Shown piece by piece: positions 36,014 through 46,500 of a stretch of 64,000 bases of DNA. The notes beneath the pieces were generated by a model, which was not told the DNA's origin, did not search any database, and saw only the letters and a program-made list of their open reading frames with translations. The stretch's first letter is position 1, and each line of letters opens with the position of its first letter. A program made the position numbers and the translations under genes. The DNA is taken from NCBI GenBank assembly GCA_964601895.1, contig CAZROT010000004.1, positions 186,001 to 250,000 on the forward strand. Reading direction: 5' to 3'. The stretch is from CAZROT01 sp964601895 (GTDB lineage Bacteria > Pseudomonadota > Gammaproteobacteria > Enterobacterales > Enterobacteriaceae).

Positions 36014-36838
36014 ATGTTCGGAGTTACAGAGTTTCATCTTTCTACTCGCAATAGAAGCAATACTGATGCATCGCAAACAAGCCGCGAGCAAGATAATACC
36101 GCGGACAATGTCAGACCTGCATTAACACACATCCGGCAGACGACCCTGCTCAGTAGAGCGCACAATACTTATAATAGATTGACTGACCGAATAAGAGAGG
36201 GATCATCCAGGGCACTGCAGTCTCTACAGGCAGCAATAAGCTATGTAAGAGGCAATGAAAACAGAGCAATCGACAATCAGCATCATATAAATAATGCAGA
36301 TAGTATACCTTCACTGGATATCTCTCCCATCAATACACCTCGAGAAAGTAATATATTTTCACCACCCAGTCTCTCTCCTGTCAATACACCTCCCGGCAGC
36401 CCTTCAGCCAGCAGTGCACGATCACATATCTCCTTACCTGCATCAACAACAGTTAATCCTTTACAACAAAACCTCGATACAACTGCGTCAAAAGTTTTAC
36501 ATGACATGCTATTGACAGATTTAAGAGAATTACTTGGCTTGTTAAGACATTTTGGGGTTAAGGAAGCGGCGTTAAAACCATTCGAAAACATCAACTGGTC
36601 AGGCAATTCACAGGAGATAAACGAAGCAATAGAGAAAGTGAAAACATGTGGGCAGGAAAATCTACAAGGCTATCACCTCCGTCGTTTTAACCAGCAAATC
36701 GACGATCAACAAAAGATTAGAGCTATGTGTATGGCTAAAATCACAGGGATAACGCAGCAGATTCATCAGTTAGACAACGAGGTACAACAATATAGTGATT
36801 ATGTTGTCACTGCACACCAACGTCAAAATCGTTATTAA
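36014..36838 (+). CDS. Unrecognised protein with a Ser/Pro-rich disordered centre
   Basis: A 274-residue protein from ATG 36014, chosen because AGGGAG lies nine bases upstream; the frame is open back to 35867, but that part would encode a spurious hydrophobic leader. Residues 1-60 are polar and Ser/Thr/Asn-rich. Residues about 95-150 are disordered with a short repeat (SPINTP, SPVNTPPGSP). Residues about 160-270 are helical (DLRELLGLLRHFGVKEAALKPFENI) and end in a coiled-coil-like stretch. A disordered N-terminus plus a helical end is common in type III cargo, and the gene is divergent from a chaperone and candidate effector, so an effector role is plausible but unproven. I recognise no family. 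Confidence 0.65.
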   Translation: MFGVTEFHLSTRNRSNTDASQTSREQDNTADNVRPALTHIRQTTLLSRAHNTYNRLTDRIREGSSRALQSLQAAISYVRGNENRAIDNQHHINNADSIPSLDISPINTPRESNIFSPPSLSPVNTPPGSPSASSARSHISLPASTTVNPLQQNLDTTASKVLHDMLLTDLRELLGLLRHFGVKEAALKPFENINWSGNSQEINEAIEKVKTCGQENLQGYHLRRFNQQIDDQQKIRAMCMAKITGITQQIHQLDNEVQQYSDYVVTAHQRQNRY

Positions 36839-37002
36839 CTGATAAGCAGCCCACCGACATGATGCACTTTTTATGCAGTCAAAATCTGCAGTAATTTTTA
36901 GGGCTGCAAACCATTTATGCCAGCCATTGGGCACCAATGGTATTTCACGACTGTCAGTCGCCCTGTACAGGTGTAGGAGATACATCAACAGGGCCTGCAA
37001 CT

Positions 37003-37632
37003 TTAGTATGAAAGCGCAGGATAATTTCCAATGTAAGTCTGATTTCTGGACTGCTCTATCATAAAGTGAGCAACATCTTTGCGAGAAATTGCACCCACTT
37101 TTGTTGATTTGTCGAGATTGGTGATAACCCGATACGTGCGGGTGAGAGCGCCATGAGTGAGCCGGCCCGGGCGAATAAACATCGCATTTGGATAATTATT
37201 GGAAATAATTTGCTCCATTTGAGACTTTTCTGCGTATATCTCTTTCAAGAATAGTGTGAACATCCATTTCATAAAAAAAGAATTGTAATCCCAACTATTG
37301 CCAGCACCGAAACCGGTTAGCACAATGAGCGGTGGTTTGTTTGGTAAGTTCGCCAGCGCTCTCAAGAGCTCACGAGACGCCTTTGGGTAAAGGCCTGTCG
37401 CTTTAGTGCTCATACCCGTGCCCAATGTTACCAATACCGAATCTGCACCTGCTATTGTCCTTAAAATATCTGCTTCATTCAGAGCACTGCCCTTTATCTT
37501 CGTTACTTGATTAGAGTCAGGAATTGATTCGATTGTGCGGGAGAGGGTCGTTACCGACTTACCGGAATCTACCAGCTGTTTCACCACCTCAAGACCAATA
37601 CCCGCAGAGGCACCAATGACTGCAATTTTCAT
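37003..37632 (-). CDS. NAD(P)-binding Rossmann-fold protein (NmrA/SDR-like)
   Basis: A 209-residue protein beginning MKIAVIGASAGIGLEVVKQL, a typical GxxxxGxG dinucleotide-binding turn, followed by LSRTIE and VLVTLGTG in the positions of the second and fourth strands. FIRPGRLTHGALTRTYRV near residue 150 matches the atypical short-chain dehydrogenase group that includes NmrA-like and BVR-B-type proteins. A catalytic Ser-Tyr-Lys triad is not evident, so it may be a reductase of unusual type or a redox sensor. It stands alone, on the minus strand, next to a broken Rpn gene. The substrate is unknown. Confidence 0.82.
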   Translation of the reverse strand: MKIAVIGASAGIGLEVVKQLVDSGKSVTTLSRTIESIPDSNQVTKIKGSALNEADILRTIAGADSVLVTLGTGMSTKATGLYPKASRELLRALANLPNKPPLIVLTGFGAGNSWDYNSFFMKWMFTLFLKEIYAEKSQMEQIISNNYPNAMFIRPGRLTHGALTRTYRVITNLDKSTKVGAISRKDVAHFMIEQSRNQTYIGNYPALSY

Positions 37633-37794
37633 AATGCTTTCCTTTAGTTAGTCAGCTATTTTGCAATCTCTATTAAATTATCAGAGGAAACGCAATAGAA
37701 ATAATTTATTTACAGTCAATAACGCAGGTATTCCGCCCATTGAGCGGGAGATTCCAGTAAACGGTTACATCTGCGAATCAAACAAAGATGTACT

Positions 37795-38404
37795 TCAGTG
37801 TGACAGCAAGTCCAATCCTGCATCGGACAGCTCGGTGAAAAGTTTAACAATACTGCGTTCAATACCACTGTCAACTGTCTGGCTATTTTCAGAGAGGCCT
37901 CTTTTCACCTTCCTGACGCCCTTTATGCATGCCTTCCTGCAGGCCTGTCAGCACTGACTGCACGCCCACAGATTTCAATAAAGTACCTCAGAATGTCCCT
38001 GAAATACCTGGAACTAATTTTTGTATAAATAGTAGCCATTTCCCCTTCAGTTAACAACTGATCCAGCCAGTCGAGGGGTATTTCCTTCTCACGACTGTGC
38101 CGCAGCAGTATCTCCATAAATTTCATGCTGTACTGTAATATCCGCAAGCGGGTCAGGGGTAATCTTATCCTCTGCCAGAATATGAAAATAGCCAGGATGA
38201 CCATTAATCAGGCAGCTGTAGACCACATCACTGTGCAGCGTCTGCGGTCATTCAGGAATAAACTCTGTCGGCACAGGCGAAAAACTGGACATATCTACCA
38301 GCGCAGTAATTTGAGGAGGAAGATAAGCCTGCAGCCAGTCTTGCATGATTTTTTTATGCTGCAGTGTACGTTTGAAGAGGGTATCGTGGGATTTTGACAG
38401 TCGT
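37795..38404 (-). pseudogene. Rpn/YhgA-like recombination-promoting nuclease, broken
   Basis: Reading from 38404 downward: RLSKSHDTLFKRTLQHKKIM, LQAYLPPQITALVDMSSFSPVPTEFIPE, a TGA at 38248-38250, then TLHSDVVYSC, NGHPGYFHILAEDK. The frame then changes to FMEILLRHSREKEIPL near 38110. The tail contains GLQEGMHKGRQEGEK. These are the start, DVVYS/HI-type nuclease core and glycine-rich helical end of the Rpn (transposase_31-related) family of PD-(D/E)XK nucleases. The core between the HILAE segment and FMEILL appears deleted, removing part of the catalytic region. Such genes are often repeated in Enterobacterales genomes and degrade readily. Confidence 0.8.
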
Positions 38405-38433
38405 GTCACCCGCTGTCATTTCAATTACGGCAG

Positions 38434-38469
38434 AAAAAACCGGGTGCTCATACCGAAGTCGAGCACCCG
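38434..38469 (-). terminator. Rho-independent terminator of the S9 peptidase gene
   Basis: On the minus strand CGGGTGCTC (38469-38461) pairs with GAGCACCCG (38449-38441) and is followed by TTTTTT (38439-38434). The nine-base GC-rich stem starts 22 bases after the peptidase stop. Confidence 0.88.
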
Positions 38470-38491
38470 TACCCACAAATAAAATTTGCAA

Positions 38492-40357
38492 TCACTCTAA
38501 ATAGGTGCGGAAGAATTTTTCCATTGCCTGATAAGCATCGAAACGATTTTCTTCGTTGCGAAAACCATGACCTTCATTATCCTTCACGATATATTCAACG
38601 GCTACACCGCGCTTTTTGAGTGCATCGACGATTTGATTGGATTCGTTAATATTAACACGCGGATCCTTAGCGCCCTGCAACACAAGTAAGGGGGCCTTTA
38701 TGCGCTCAACATGAAAAACTGGCGAACGCTCACGCAGCATTTCCTTGTCCTTCTCCGGATCCCCAATCATTTCATACTGCATCTCTCTGAATGGTTTCCA
38801 GTACGGGGGCACAGTGTTCATAAACGTTAACAGATTAGATACACCCACATAATCTACCGCGCAACGGTATAATTCCGGTGTTTTGGTTATCCCTGCTAAT
38901 GTGGCATAACCACCGTAACTTCCACCATAAATACAGATTTTCTCAGGGGCCGCAATACCTTCTTTAATCAACCACTGAACACCATCAGTGATATCGTCCT
39001 GCATGGTTCCGCCCCATTGTTTAAATGATGCTTCCCAAAATTTACGGCCGTAACCGGTAGAGCCGCGGAAGTTCATTTGCAGGACTGCCCAGCCACGATT
39101 AGCAAAAAATTGTGTTTCCGGATCAAATCCCCAGCTGTCACGTGCCCATGGACCGCCATGTGGGTTAATAATGACAGGCAGATTTTTACTGTCTTCTTTT
39201 CCCTTAGGTAACGTCAGATAACCATGGATGGTAAGGCCATCACGACTCTGGTATTGCACGGGTTTCATGGCGGCCATCTGTTCTTCTTTCAGCCATGGCG
39301 TAATCTCAGCTAACAGTTCCAGACTGTCGTCAGATTCGTTGTACAGATAGCGTTTACCGCGCGTTTTGTCGTTCCATGCTGCCACAATGAAGCGGGTTTC
39401 ATCCCGATTCAGGGATACAATGTCTACCTGATAATCAGGGAAATGGGATTCCAGCTTTTTATACAGCGCCTGGCTCCTGTCATCAAAACATTGACGCCCG
39501 GGCTTATCCGTTTCAAAAAACGCACAGGTAATCACTTTACGTTTATGAGAAAAGCCGAGATTATTAACATCTACATCATTGTGGGCATAAATTTCCCGCA
39601 CTGTTTTGCCAGTTTTCGGATCAAATTCGATAATAGCGCTTTTGTCCCTGCCGAGGTTGCTGGCAGCATAGAAACGCTGATTATCAGCAGTAAAGAATAA
39701 CGGAGAGAAATCTTCACGATACGTCGTCGTAACCAGCGGACGGAATTGCGCTTTTGGGTTATCGCGATACAGCACCCGATGGTTAACACCATCGGTTTCA
39801 ATAGCGATGCGGATCCTGCCATCATGGCCGGTAACCCAACTCATCATTTTACCCGGATTTTCTACTTCAAGTTGTAATTTGCCTGTTTTCAGATCGATAC
39901 GGAAAACATCAAATATTTCAGGGTTACGTTTATTGAGCCCGATTAACAGTGCATCATCGTCATCAATCAGACTGTCAATAATCCGGGCACGTACGCCTGA
40001 AAATGGGGTTAAATCACGTGTTTCGCCATTTTTCAGGTCAACACTATACAGATGGAAATTTTCATCCCCGCCATTATCTTTTATGTACACCAGGCGATCA
40101 TTACCTTTCCAGAAATACCCGGCAATGTCCCTGTCTTTAACAGCGGTCACACGTTGTTCAGTTTTATCTGCACGGCGTACCACAATATTATTGCGTGATT
40201 CCCATGGTGAAAGAAAAGCAACATTCTGGCCATCCGGAGACAGTGTGAATCTGCTCTGCAGGGGATTGCGGAAAAAATCACGCAATGGCATTTCATCAGC
40301 TACAACTGGCGCCGTTATTAACGACAAAGCAATAATGCCTGTTTTTAATAAATCCAT
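38492..40357 (-). CDS. Exported S9-family prolyl oligopeptidase/acylaminoacyl peptidase
   Basis: A 621-residue serine peptidase. A signal peptide (MDLLKTGIIALSLITAPVVADE) directs it to the periplasm. Residues about 30-370 form beta-propeller blades (FTLSPDGQNVAFLSP, RLVYIKDNGGDENFHLYSVDL). The C-terminal alpha/beta hydrolase domain has the nucleophile elbow GGSYGGYAT, the Asp in VLQGAKDPRVN and the His in NEGHGF. HGGPWARDSWGFDPETQFFANRGWAVLQMNFRGS is typical of the S9C group. It should cut short peptides, possibly at Pro, or remove N-acylated residues. It is monocistronic with a strong terminator. Confidence 0.93.
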   Translation of the reverse strand: MDLLKTGIIALSLITAPVVADEMPLRDFFRNPLQSRFTLSPDGQNVAFLSPWESRNNIVVRRADKTEQRVTAVKDRDIAGYFWKGNDRLVYIKDNGGDENFHLYSVDLKNGETRDLTPFSGVRARIIDSLIDDDDALLIGLNKRNPEIFDVFRIDLKTGKLQLEVENPGKMMSWVTGHDGRIRIAIETDGVNHRVLYRDNPKAQFRPLVTTTYREDFSPLFFTADNQRFYAASNLGRDKSAIIEFDPKTGKTVREIYAHNDVDVNNLGFSHKRKVITCAFFETDKPGRQCFDDRSQALYKKLESHFPDYQVDIVSLNRDETRFIVAAWNDKTRGKRYLYNESDDSLELLAEITPWLKEEQMAAMKPVQYQSRDGLTIHGYLTLPKGKEDSKNLPVIINPHGGPWARDSWGFDPETQFFANRGWAVLQMNFRGSTGYGRKFWEASFKQWGGTMQDDITDGVQWLIKEGIAAPEKICIYGGSYGGYATLAGITKTPELYRCAVDYVGVSNLLTFMNTVPPYWKPFREMQYEMIGDPEKDKEMLRERSPVFHVERIKAPLLVLQGAKDPRVNINESNQIVDALKKRGVAVEYIVKDNEGHGFRNEENRFDAYQAMEKFFRTYLE

Positions 40358-40793
40358 TTAACTATTACCCCCAATTCATTAACCCAATGGCGCATAACCA
40401 TAGCATCGATTATCAGAAAGAGCAGTACAGAGACAGGCTGTTTTTTAAAAAAAGTTAGTACCAGTCTGGTTATCAATCAGCAATAACGCTGAATTATCAG
40501 GCATCAGAGGCTCTCAATACCAGTGACTGGGTATGCTTATGAGTTGCTTGCTTTTTTCTGGATGTTACATCCAGGCTGCTGAATATTTCTATTGCTTTAA
40601 TCGTGTCAGGATTGTCTGTAACAGGGCTAAAAAGCATACTCTGCACTCAGAATTGAAACGATAAAAATTTTATGCGGCGTACTGACAACATAATATAACA
40701 TATAAGCTTCTCTGGATTTCATCCAGACAATACATAGAGTTATAAAAATAAATTTTATGAATGCTATTACACTAATCGCAGGAATAGTAACTT
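40358..40793. other. Intergenic region of about 436 bp between the S9 peptidase and fpr genes
   Basis: No credible gene. It contains the divergent promoters of the peptidase and fpr. E. coli fpr is SoxRS-controlled, but I could not identify a SoxS box by eye. The base composition becomes AT-rich just before fpr. Confidence 0.4.
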
Positions 40794-41540
40794 ATGACTG
40801 AATGGGTAAAGGGTAAAGTCACTAAGATAATACACTGGACGGACAGTTTGTTCAGCATTCAGGTTGAAGCGCCAGTGGATAAATTTATCGCAGGGCAATT
40901 TGCCAAGCTGGCTCTCGATATCGACGGAAAACGTATACAGCGCGCTTATTCCTACGTCAACTCTCCCAACGATAGCTGCCTTGAATTCTATCTGGTTATC
41001 GTGCCAGCAGGAAAGCTCAGTCCTTATTTGCATCGACTGCCTGTTGGCAGTGAATTAATGATAACAAAACAGGCTGCAGGCTTTTTTGTATTGGATGAAA
41101 TCCCTTCATGCGACACACTATGGATGCTGGCAACAGGCACAGCAATTGGCCCTTACCTGTCCATTCTTCAGGAAGCGCGCAGTCTGGATCGTTTCCGACA
41201 GTTGATACTGGTGCATGCTGTCAGATTTATGAATGATCTTAGTTACTTACCTTTAATGCAACACCTGCAACAACACTATAATGGTAAACTCAAGATTCAG
41301 ACTATTATCAGCCGTGAAAACCACGTCGGATCACTCACTGGGCGCATACCTGCGCTCATGACCAGTGGTCAGCTGGAAGCTGCTACTGGCTTTACTATTA
41401 ATGCCCGAGACAGCCATGTGATGTTATGTGGCAATCCCCAGATGGTCAGGGATACACAACAAACCCTCATTGATAACTATCAGATGCAAAAACACCTGCG
41501 GCGCAAACCCGGGCATATTACCAGTGAGAATTACTGGTAA
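40794..41540 (+). CDS. fpr: Ferredoxin/flavodoxin-NADP+ reductase
   Basis: A 248-residue FAD enzyme that passes electrons from NADPH to flavodoxin or ferredoxin, supporting biosynthetic radical enzymes and oxidative-stress defence. The FAD motif RAYSYVNSP (RxYS) and the NADPH-binding segment LATGTAIGPYLSIL are intact. The C-terminal LCGNPQMVRDTQQTLI fits, and the protein ends with an aromatic residue in ENYW, as in the E. coli enzyme. The length equals that of E. coli Fpr. fpr lies near tpiA in E. coli too (with a few small genes between), so this is conserved linkage. Confidence 0.96.
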   Translation: MTEWVKGKVTKIIHWTDSLFSIQVEAPVDKFIAGQFAKLALDIDGKRIQRAYSYVNSPNDSCLEFYLVIVPAGKLSPYLHRLPVGSELMITKQAAGFFVLDEIPSCDTLWMLATGTAIGPYLSILQEARSLDRFRQLILVHAVRFMNDLSYLPLMQHLQQHYNGKLKIQTIISRENHVGSLTGRIPALMTSGQLEAATGFTINARDSHVMLCGNPQMVRDTQQTLIDNYQMQKHLRRKPGHITSENYW

Positions 41541-41901
41541 AAAATGCCAGTGGCCATGTGAACTGGCATTCCCGATACGCGCATGCGAGACCTGGGGTAC
41601 TACCCATTTAAAATCAATTAAAGGCAGGTAGTATGCGCGATACCTGGCTGACAGCTTAATGTTGCTAAAAATGAAGATTCATCTATGCACAACAACATGA
41701 AAGGTAAGAAAAACAGTATATTACTTCAGGTTAAAAGAGTCGGTGAATATTCATGCTATAGGCTATTATAGTGTATAAAAAATAACGATTTTCATGCGCA
41801 ATGAATGATAAAAAATACAATCGCCGGACTGTAGTGCCATCCTGATATAATAAATTATCTGCCAGCGGCACAATCACTGTTCGTTTAGTGGAGAAAATAA
41901 T
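41541..41901. other. Intergenic region of about 361 bp between fpr and tpiA
   Basis: A hairpin AATGCCAGT (41543-41551) and ACTGGCATT (41562-41570) directly follows the fpr stop but lacks a T-run. The rest holds no gene and should contain the tpiA promoter. GGAGAAAAT immediately precedes ATG 41902. Confidence 0.5.
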
Positions 41902-42690
41902 ATGCGTACGCCATTTATTATGGGTAACTGGAAACTTAACGGTAGTACCAGCATGGTAACTGAACTTATCACAGGCTTACATAAGGAGCTCAACTCTCTT
42001 TCAGGCTGCCGTGTTGCTGTTGCGCCACCCGCAATTTATCTGGATCAAGCCAGAAAACAACTGATCAATAGTGAAATTTCACTCGGCGCTCAGGATGTGG
42101 GTGTTAACCTTGCAGGCGCATATACCGGCGAAATTTCAGCAGCTATGCTGCAAGATATTGGCGCAAAATACATCATAATTGGTCATTCTGAACGTCGTCA
42201 GTATCACCAGGAAAGTGATGAATTCATTGCCCACAAGTTCGAAATACTACAACAAGTGGGATTGATTCCAGTGCTGTGCATTGGTGAAACGGCAGAGGAA
42301 AATACTGCAGGAAAAACACAAGCTATCTGTGCGCGGCAACTGGATGCAGTAGTGGACAGACTGGGCATAACTGCGTTTAATAACGCAGTGATAGCCTATG
42401 AACCTGTCTGGGCGATTGGCACCGGAAAATCTGCCACCCCAGCACAGGCGCAAAGCGTTCACGAATTCATTCGTCATCATCTGGCCAGACAATCTGCAGA
42501 GATTGCTGCGCAGGTTATCATTCAGTATGGCGGCTCAGTGAATGACAGTAATGCTGCGGCATTGTTTGCTCAGCCAGATATCGACGGCGCACTGGTTGGT
42601 GGCGCGTCACTCAAGGCAGATGCTTTCGCGGCAATTATTAAAGCGGCCGCAAAAGCAAAAAGCGCAGCGTCACAGACAATAAAATCGTAG
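41902..42690 (+). CDS. tpiA: Triosephosphate isomerase
   Basis: Interconverts dihydroxyacetone phosphate and glyceraldehyde-3-phosphate in glycolysis. The protein is 262 residues. The active site includes N and K in MGNWKLNG, the electrophilic His in IIGHSERRQYH, the catalytic Glu in VIAYEPVWAIGTGKSA with the flexible loop, and YGGSVNDSNA and GALVGGASLKADAF for phosphate binding. All are intact. The C-terminal Lys/Ala-rich tail extends a few residues beyond the usual end. Confidence 0.98.
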   Translation: MRTPFIMGNWKLNGSTSMVTELITGLHKELNSLSGCRVAVAPPAIYLDQARKQLINSEISLGAQDVGVNLAGAYTGEISAAMLQDIGAKYIIIGHSERRQYHQESDEFIAHKFEILQQVGLIPVLCIGETAEENTAGKTQAICARQLDAVVDRLGITAFNNAVIAYEPVWAIGTGKSATPAQAQSVHEFIRHHLARQSAEIAAQVIIQYGGSVNDSNAAALFAQPDIDGALVGGASLKADAFAAIIKAAAKAKSAASQTIKS

Positions 42691-42796
42691 TGACTCAATG
42701 GCAAAATTCGCCTCTGTTTGTGTGCGTAACGCAAGTCTGAAAATGACGATACAACGCTATACTTATATTTTAGCCTTTTAATCAGAGAACACATTC

Positions 42797-43171
42797 ATGC
42801 GCAATATTCTTATTAGCTTATTCTTATTATCCGTTTCCTCTGCCCTGTCTGCGAATCCCACCTGTGATGTGCCGCAGAATAATTTTGATGGGTTGTACTG
42901 CCTCAGTAAAGTTTATCTGGAAGCGGACAAAGAGCTGAACGAAAATTACCAGGCACTGTATGCAAAACTTAATGATCAGGGTAGAAAAGCACTGAAATCG
43001 AGCCAGTCAGCCTGGATAGATGATCGTAATCACTACTGCTCAAAACACGAATCAAATGAATTTTTCGTTAACCTCAATTGTGCAACTGCAACAACGATTA
43101 AGCGTTCTCAAATTTTACATGATCGTATTCGCGAGTGTGCCAGTAGCGGCTGCCAGAATAGTAAACTTTGA
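42797..43171 (+). CDS. LprI-like (DUF1311) small exported protein, second intact copy
   Basis: A 124-residue protein with a signal peptide (MRNILISLFLLSVSSALSA) and the LprI N-terminal domain: C in PTCDVPQNNFDGLYCLSKVYLEADKELNENYQALYAKL, SQSAWIDDRNHYC and NCATATTIKRSQIL, with six cysteines after the signal that can form disulfides. It probably acts in the periplasm. Some relatives have been linked to lysozyme inhibition, but the function here is unproven. It follows tpiA by 106 bases and is only distantly similar to the copy at 15612. Confidence 0.82.
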   Translation: MRNILISLFLLSVSSALSANPTCDVPQNNFDGLYCLSKVYLEADKELNENYQALYAKLNDQGRKALKSSQSAWIDDRNHYCSKHESNEFFVNLNCATATTIKRSQILHDRIRECASSGCQNSKL

Positions 43172-43536
43172 AAAAATCATCACATCCAGGGGGAAAACCA
43201 TCGAGTTTTCAAAGATAAAAAGTGCATTCGCTAACAATAAACCGCTTTTGTTAAACAATACTAACGATAGTAAAAACGAAATATGGTTTGCCATAAAAAA
43301 TTTTTTCTTGCGTAATGGATATAGAAAAAAGCTATATGGTCAGTGTTATTGATAACAGCTTAGATAAAGAAATAAAGTATAAGTTTCAACTGGCAGCACA
43401 GAAGCAGAAGTAAAAAAATAACTATCGAAGGAAAAAATGCGGTATTTATTTCATATATGCTGAATCTTCTTCAGCAAACTCGAGGCAACTAATTCTCCTT
43501 TCCCAGCAGAGTTGCGCTTTTTTAGCGCTAATATTA
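43172..43536. other. Intergenic region of about 365 bp, short frames only
   Basis: Several 30- to 60-codon frames on the plus strand shift into one another (MDIEKSYMVSVIDNS and others), which could be remains of a small gene, but I recognise nothing. It separates an lprI-like gene from the 3' end of the large TpsA gene. No immunity-type gene is visible after the TpsA gene. Confidence 0.4.
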
Positions 43537-46500
43537 TTAATCAGTAAGTTTTGTCAAATCTGCTACCGTTAACCCATTGCCTATTTCCACATTACGCATT
43601 CCAGCGATATCAAGCTCACGAACGTTGAATAATGGTCTGTCGCGGCCATCAAGAATAGCGTTATAAACTTCAGAAAGGCCATTTTTTATAAAATGATTTT
43701 CTAAACCAGCGCTTAAATCCCGAGCCCCAGAAAAGCTATAAATTGCAAAATTCGGATCATAAAAATTATAAACATCTCTGGTACCAATAATATTTTTACT
43801 CATCAACATAGCGTGAGTCGGAGTATTAATATAATAGTATGTTGAATGAGTCGCATTTTTAAGTTTTGCTGCTATTTCTGAATAAGTAAGCATATTGTCG
43901 GTACTAAAAAATTTTTTCACTTCGATATTAGAGGATAAATTAATTAATCCATCTTTTAAGGTTTTTGCATTTTTTGATTGTGGATCAAGAACTATTTTAT
44001 TGATAGTTTCTTTAAACTTCCATAAATCTGGAAATATTTCCTTAGCCTCAAATCCGGGACGCGCGTATTTTTCTTTACCAGACCAGCCTGATTTTTTATT
44101 CACATCAGTAGCATGTTCGGATAACGCCACTGCAACTACCTGTACTAACGGATTACACAGACCCTGTTTAAGATTAAACGCCTCCAGCAGAGCAGACTGC
44201 GGCATGCTCATGGCATTAATGGTGTTTATTCTTTTATTACTTGAATAATTAAATGCAATTTCATCGGTGGAGCTAACCGATTTAGCTGAATTAGCTATTT
44301 TTATCTTACTGACTGCAGCCGGTTTTTCCTGCTCTATGATAGCCAGAAAATCAGGAGATTGTTCCTGCTGTTGCGGCAATAAGATTTCCTGCTGGATATT
44401 ACTTTCTCTGGCGCGTGATTTCCTGTTAAAGACACTGACAAGGCGCGAAAATAAAGCGCTCTTTGGTGTGTTATCTCTGTGTACGCCATTCCCACCACCG
44501 AGTAGTCCTACATGGCTATGTACCTGCCATCTTTCCTGATGCCAGACAACCGGAATACGCGGCTTCAGTGTGCCATATAAAGGAGAAATAATTCGCCATG
44601 TTTTATTGATACTATCCCAGCTGACTTCAAAGTGATTATCATCAATACGAATATAGGATTTTCCGTTTTTCTTAAATGGCTTACTGCTATTAAGAAGACT
44701 TTTTTCTGTCGGAGAAGGGACCGCATAGTTGTGAATTTCATGGGGCGTCAGATCATAATGCACGCTGGTATTTTTTTCTGATGCTTTATTTTCCTGTTTA
44801 TTTTTTTTACCGGAAAAAGCAAATGTCCCTTTTATTTCAATATTACCTATTTTGTCATTTTTGATAATCTTCATTAATTCATTTTTATCACTGTTTAAAT
44901 TACCGGTTATTCCCTGATGATTTTTTAGCGTCACTCCGGTCAACGTAGGAAATTGAGATGCTTTATAATTTATCAGATCAGGAGAAGAATAATTAATATT
45001 TCCCATGGGACGACCATCAACGCCAATACCTATTCCGGCGCCGGTGACAAAACCCTCTTTATTCTTTATATCTTCTACTGTTTTTGCATATATTTTGCCA
45101 TAGACATTAAGTTCATCTTCAGGGGTATGACCAATAAGATAGGCACCCGTTAACCAGAGATCGCCTTTTATCGTTCCACTGATACTTTTTGCAAAAACAC
45201 CGCTTTGTTGTGTTGACAGCGCTTTTCTGTCTTCGGAATGTCCGGTCTCTCCATGTATATCACCGTTAATGCCAAATGCAGTATAGGTATTAATATCTAG
45301 CCCGATGCCCCCGCCAAAGCTGCCTTCCTGCGTTTGTTCAGTATCGTTATCCTGTGCCGTTTCAATTTTCAATGCCCCGGCAGTATCGAAATGAACCGAT
45401 CCAGCAGTAATTTTACCACTGTAAAGCGAGGTATCCTGGCCCGATTTAATAGCAACCTTGCTGGCACTCACGTTAAAAGGAACAAAATGGACAGTAGTGG
45501 CCACTTCTTTGTGATTGCTGTTGTTATAACCTGCGCGTATACCCACGCCGGCTGAACCCATAAGCAGGTTACTGTTTGCCACAGCGCCCAGGGAAATTTC
45601 CTGGCTTTCTCTATTCACATCCCACTTTAACATATTACTGGCTTCGCCCAGCCGGAGGTTATTTTTCGCATCTAATTGAATGAATCCATCTGCGTTACGT
45701 GATAGTAAATCTGTACCTTTCAAATCAATATCACCACGTGTCGCCGTTAAAAAGACATCATCCGCATAAAAAACACTGATGCCATCGTTAAAGTTATCTT
45801 TATTACTAATGGTATCTGTTGTTGTGCTGACAAACTGGGCTGAACCCCCTGCCGTATCAGCAAAAACAATATTACTCGCCTCCCCTGCAACCTGCGCTCC
45901 TTTTTGTATAACAGCCTTAACGTAAGCGTTGCGCCCACCCTGAATTTCCATTTTTTTTGACACATTATCTATTGCATCAACCACAGAGCTGTGCGCCTCT
46001 ATACGAAATCCAAGAGAGGTATCATGGCTTTTTATACTCGATCTTTGTGAAATCTGATCAACATCACTTTTTATATCCTCACCAGAAATCGTTATCTTTC
46101 CTCTGTCAGTTGGATGCTCTTTTTCCATAAGAGCAAAATCAGTTTCTCCAATATAAACAGTACCTTTTGCTGCATTGATGGATAAATGTTTACCAAAAAA
46201 AACTTCGCTGGTCAGATGTCCAATATTTAAACTCGAATTTACGGAAAATTTATTTTCTTCCCAGGTTTTTATGCCCCCCATAATTTTAATATTTCTTGCT
46301 AAATCTTCTTCTGTTATTGTCGCATCGATTAAATAAAAAGGTTTAAATTCTATATCACCTGAAGTGTTTTTTATAAAAATATTATTACTTCCGTAAACCT
46401 TAGCACCGTTAAATTCAATATGGTTATTACTTTTTAAAGTAATATTACCGTCTGATTTTATTATAGGTATCATACTTTCCTGGGTTAATTTTTGTATTTT

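Noticed and set aside
43172..43413. Possible decayed relative of the 256-residue gene at 5270
   Set aside because: A few residues looked similar (EIKYKFQLAA against EIYQYLYIYQVAYSAA), but the match is too short and needs several frame changes.
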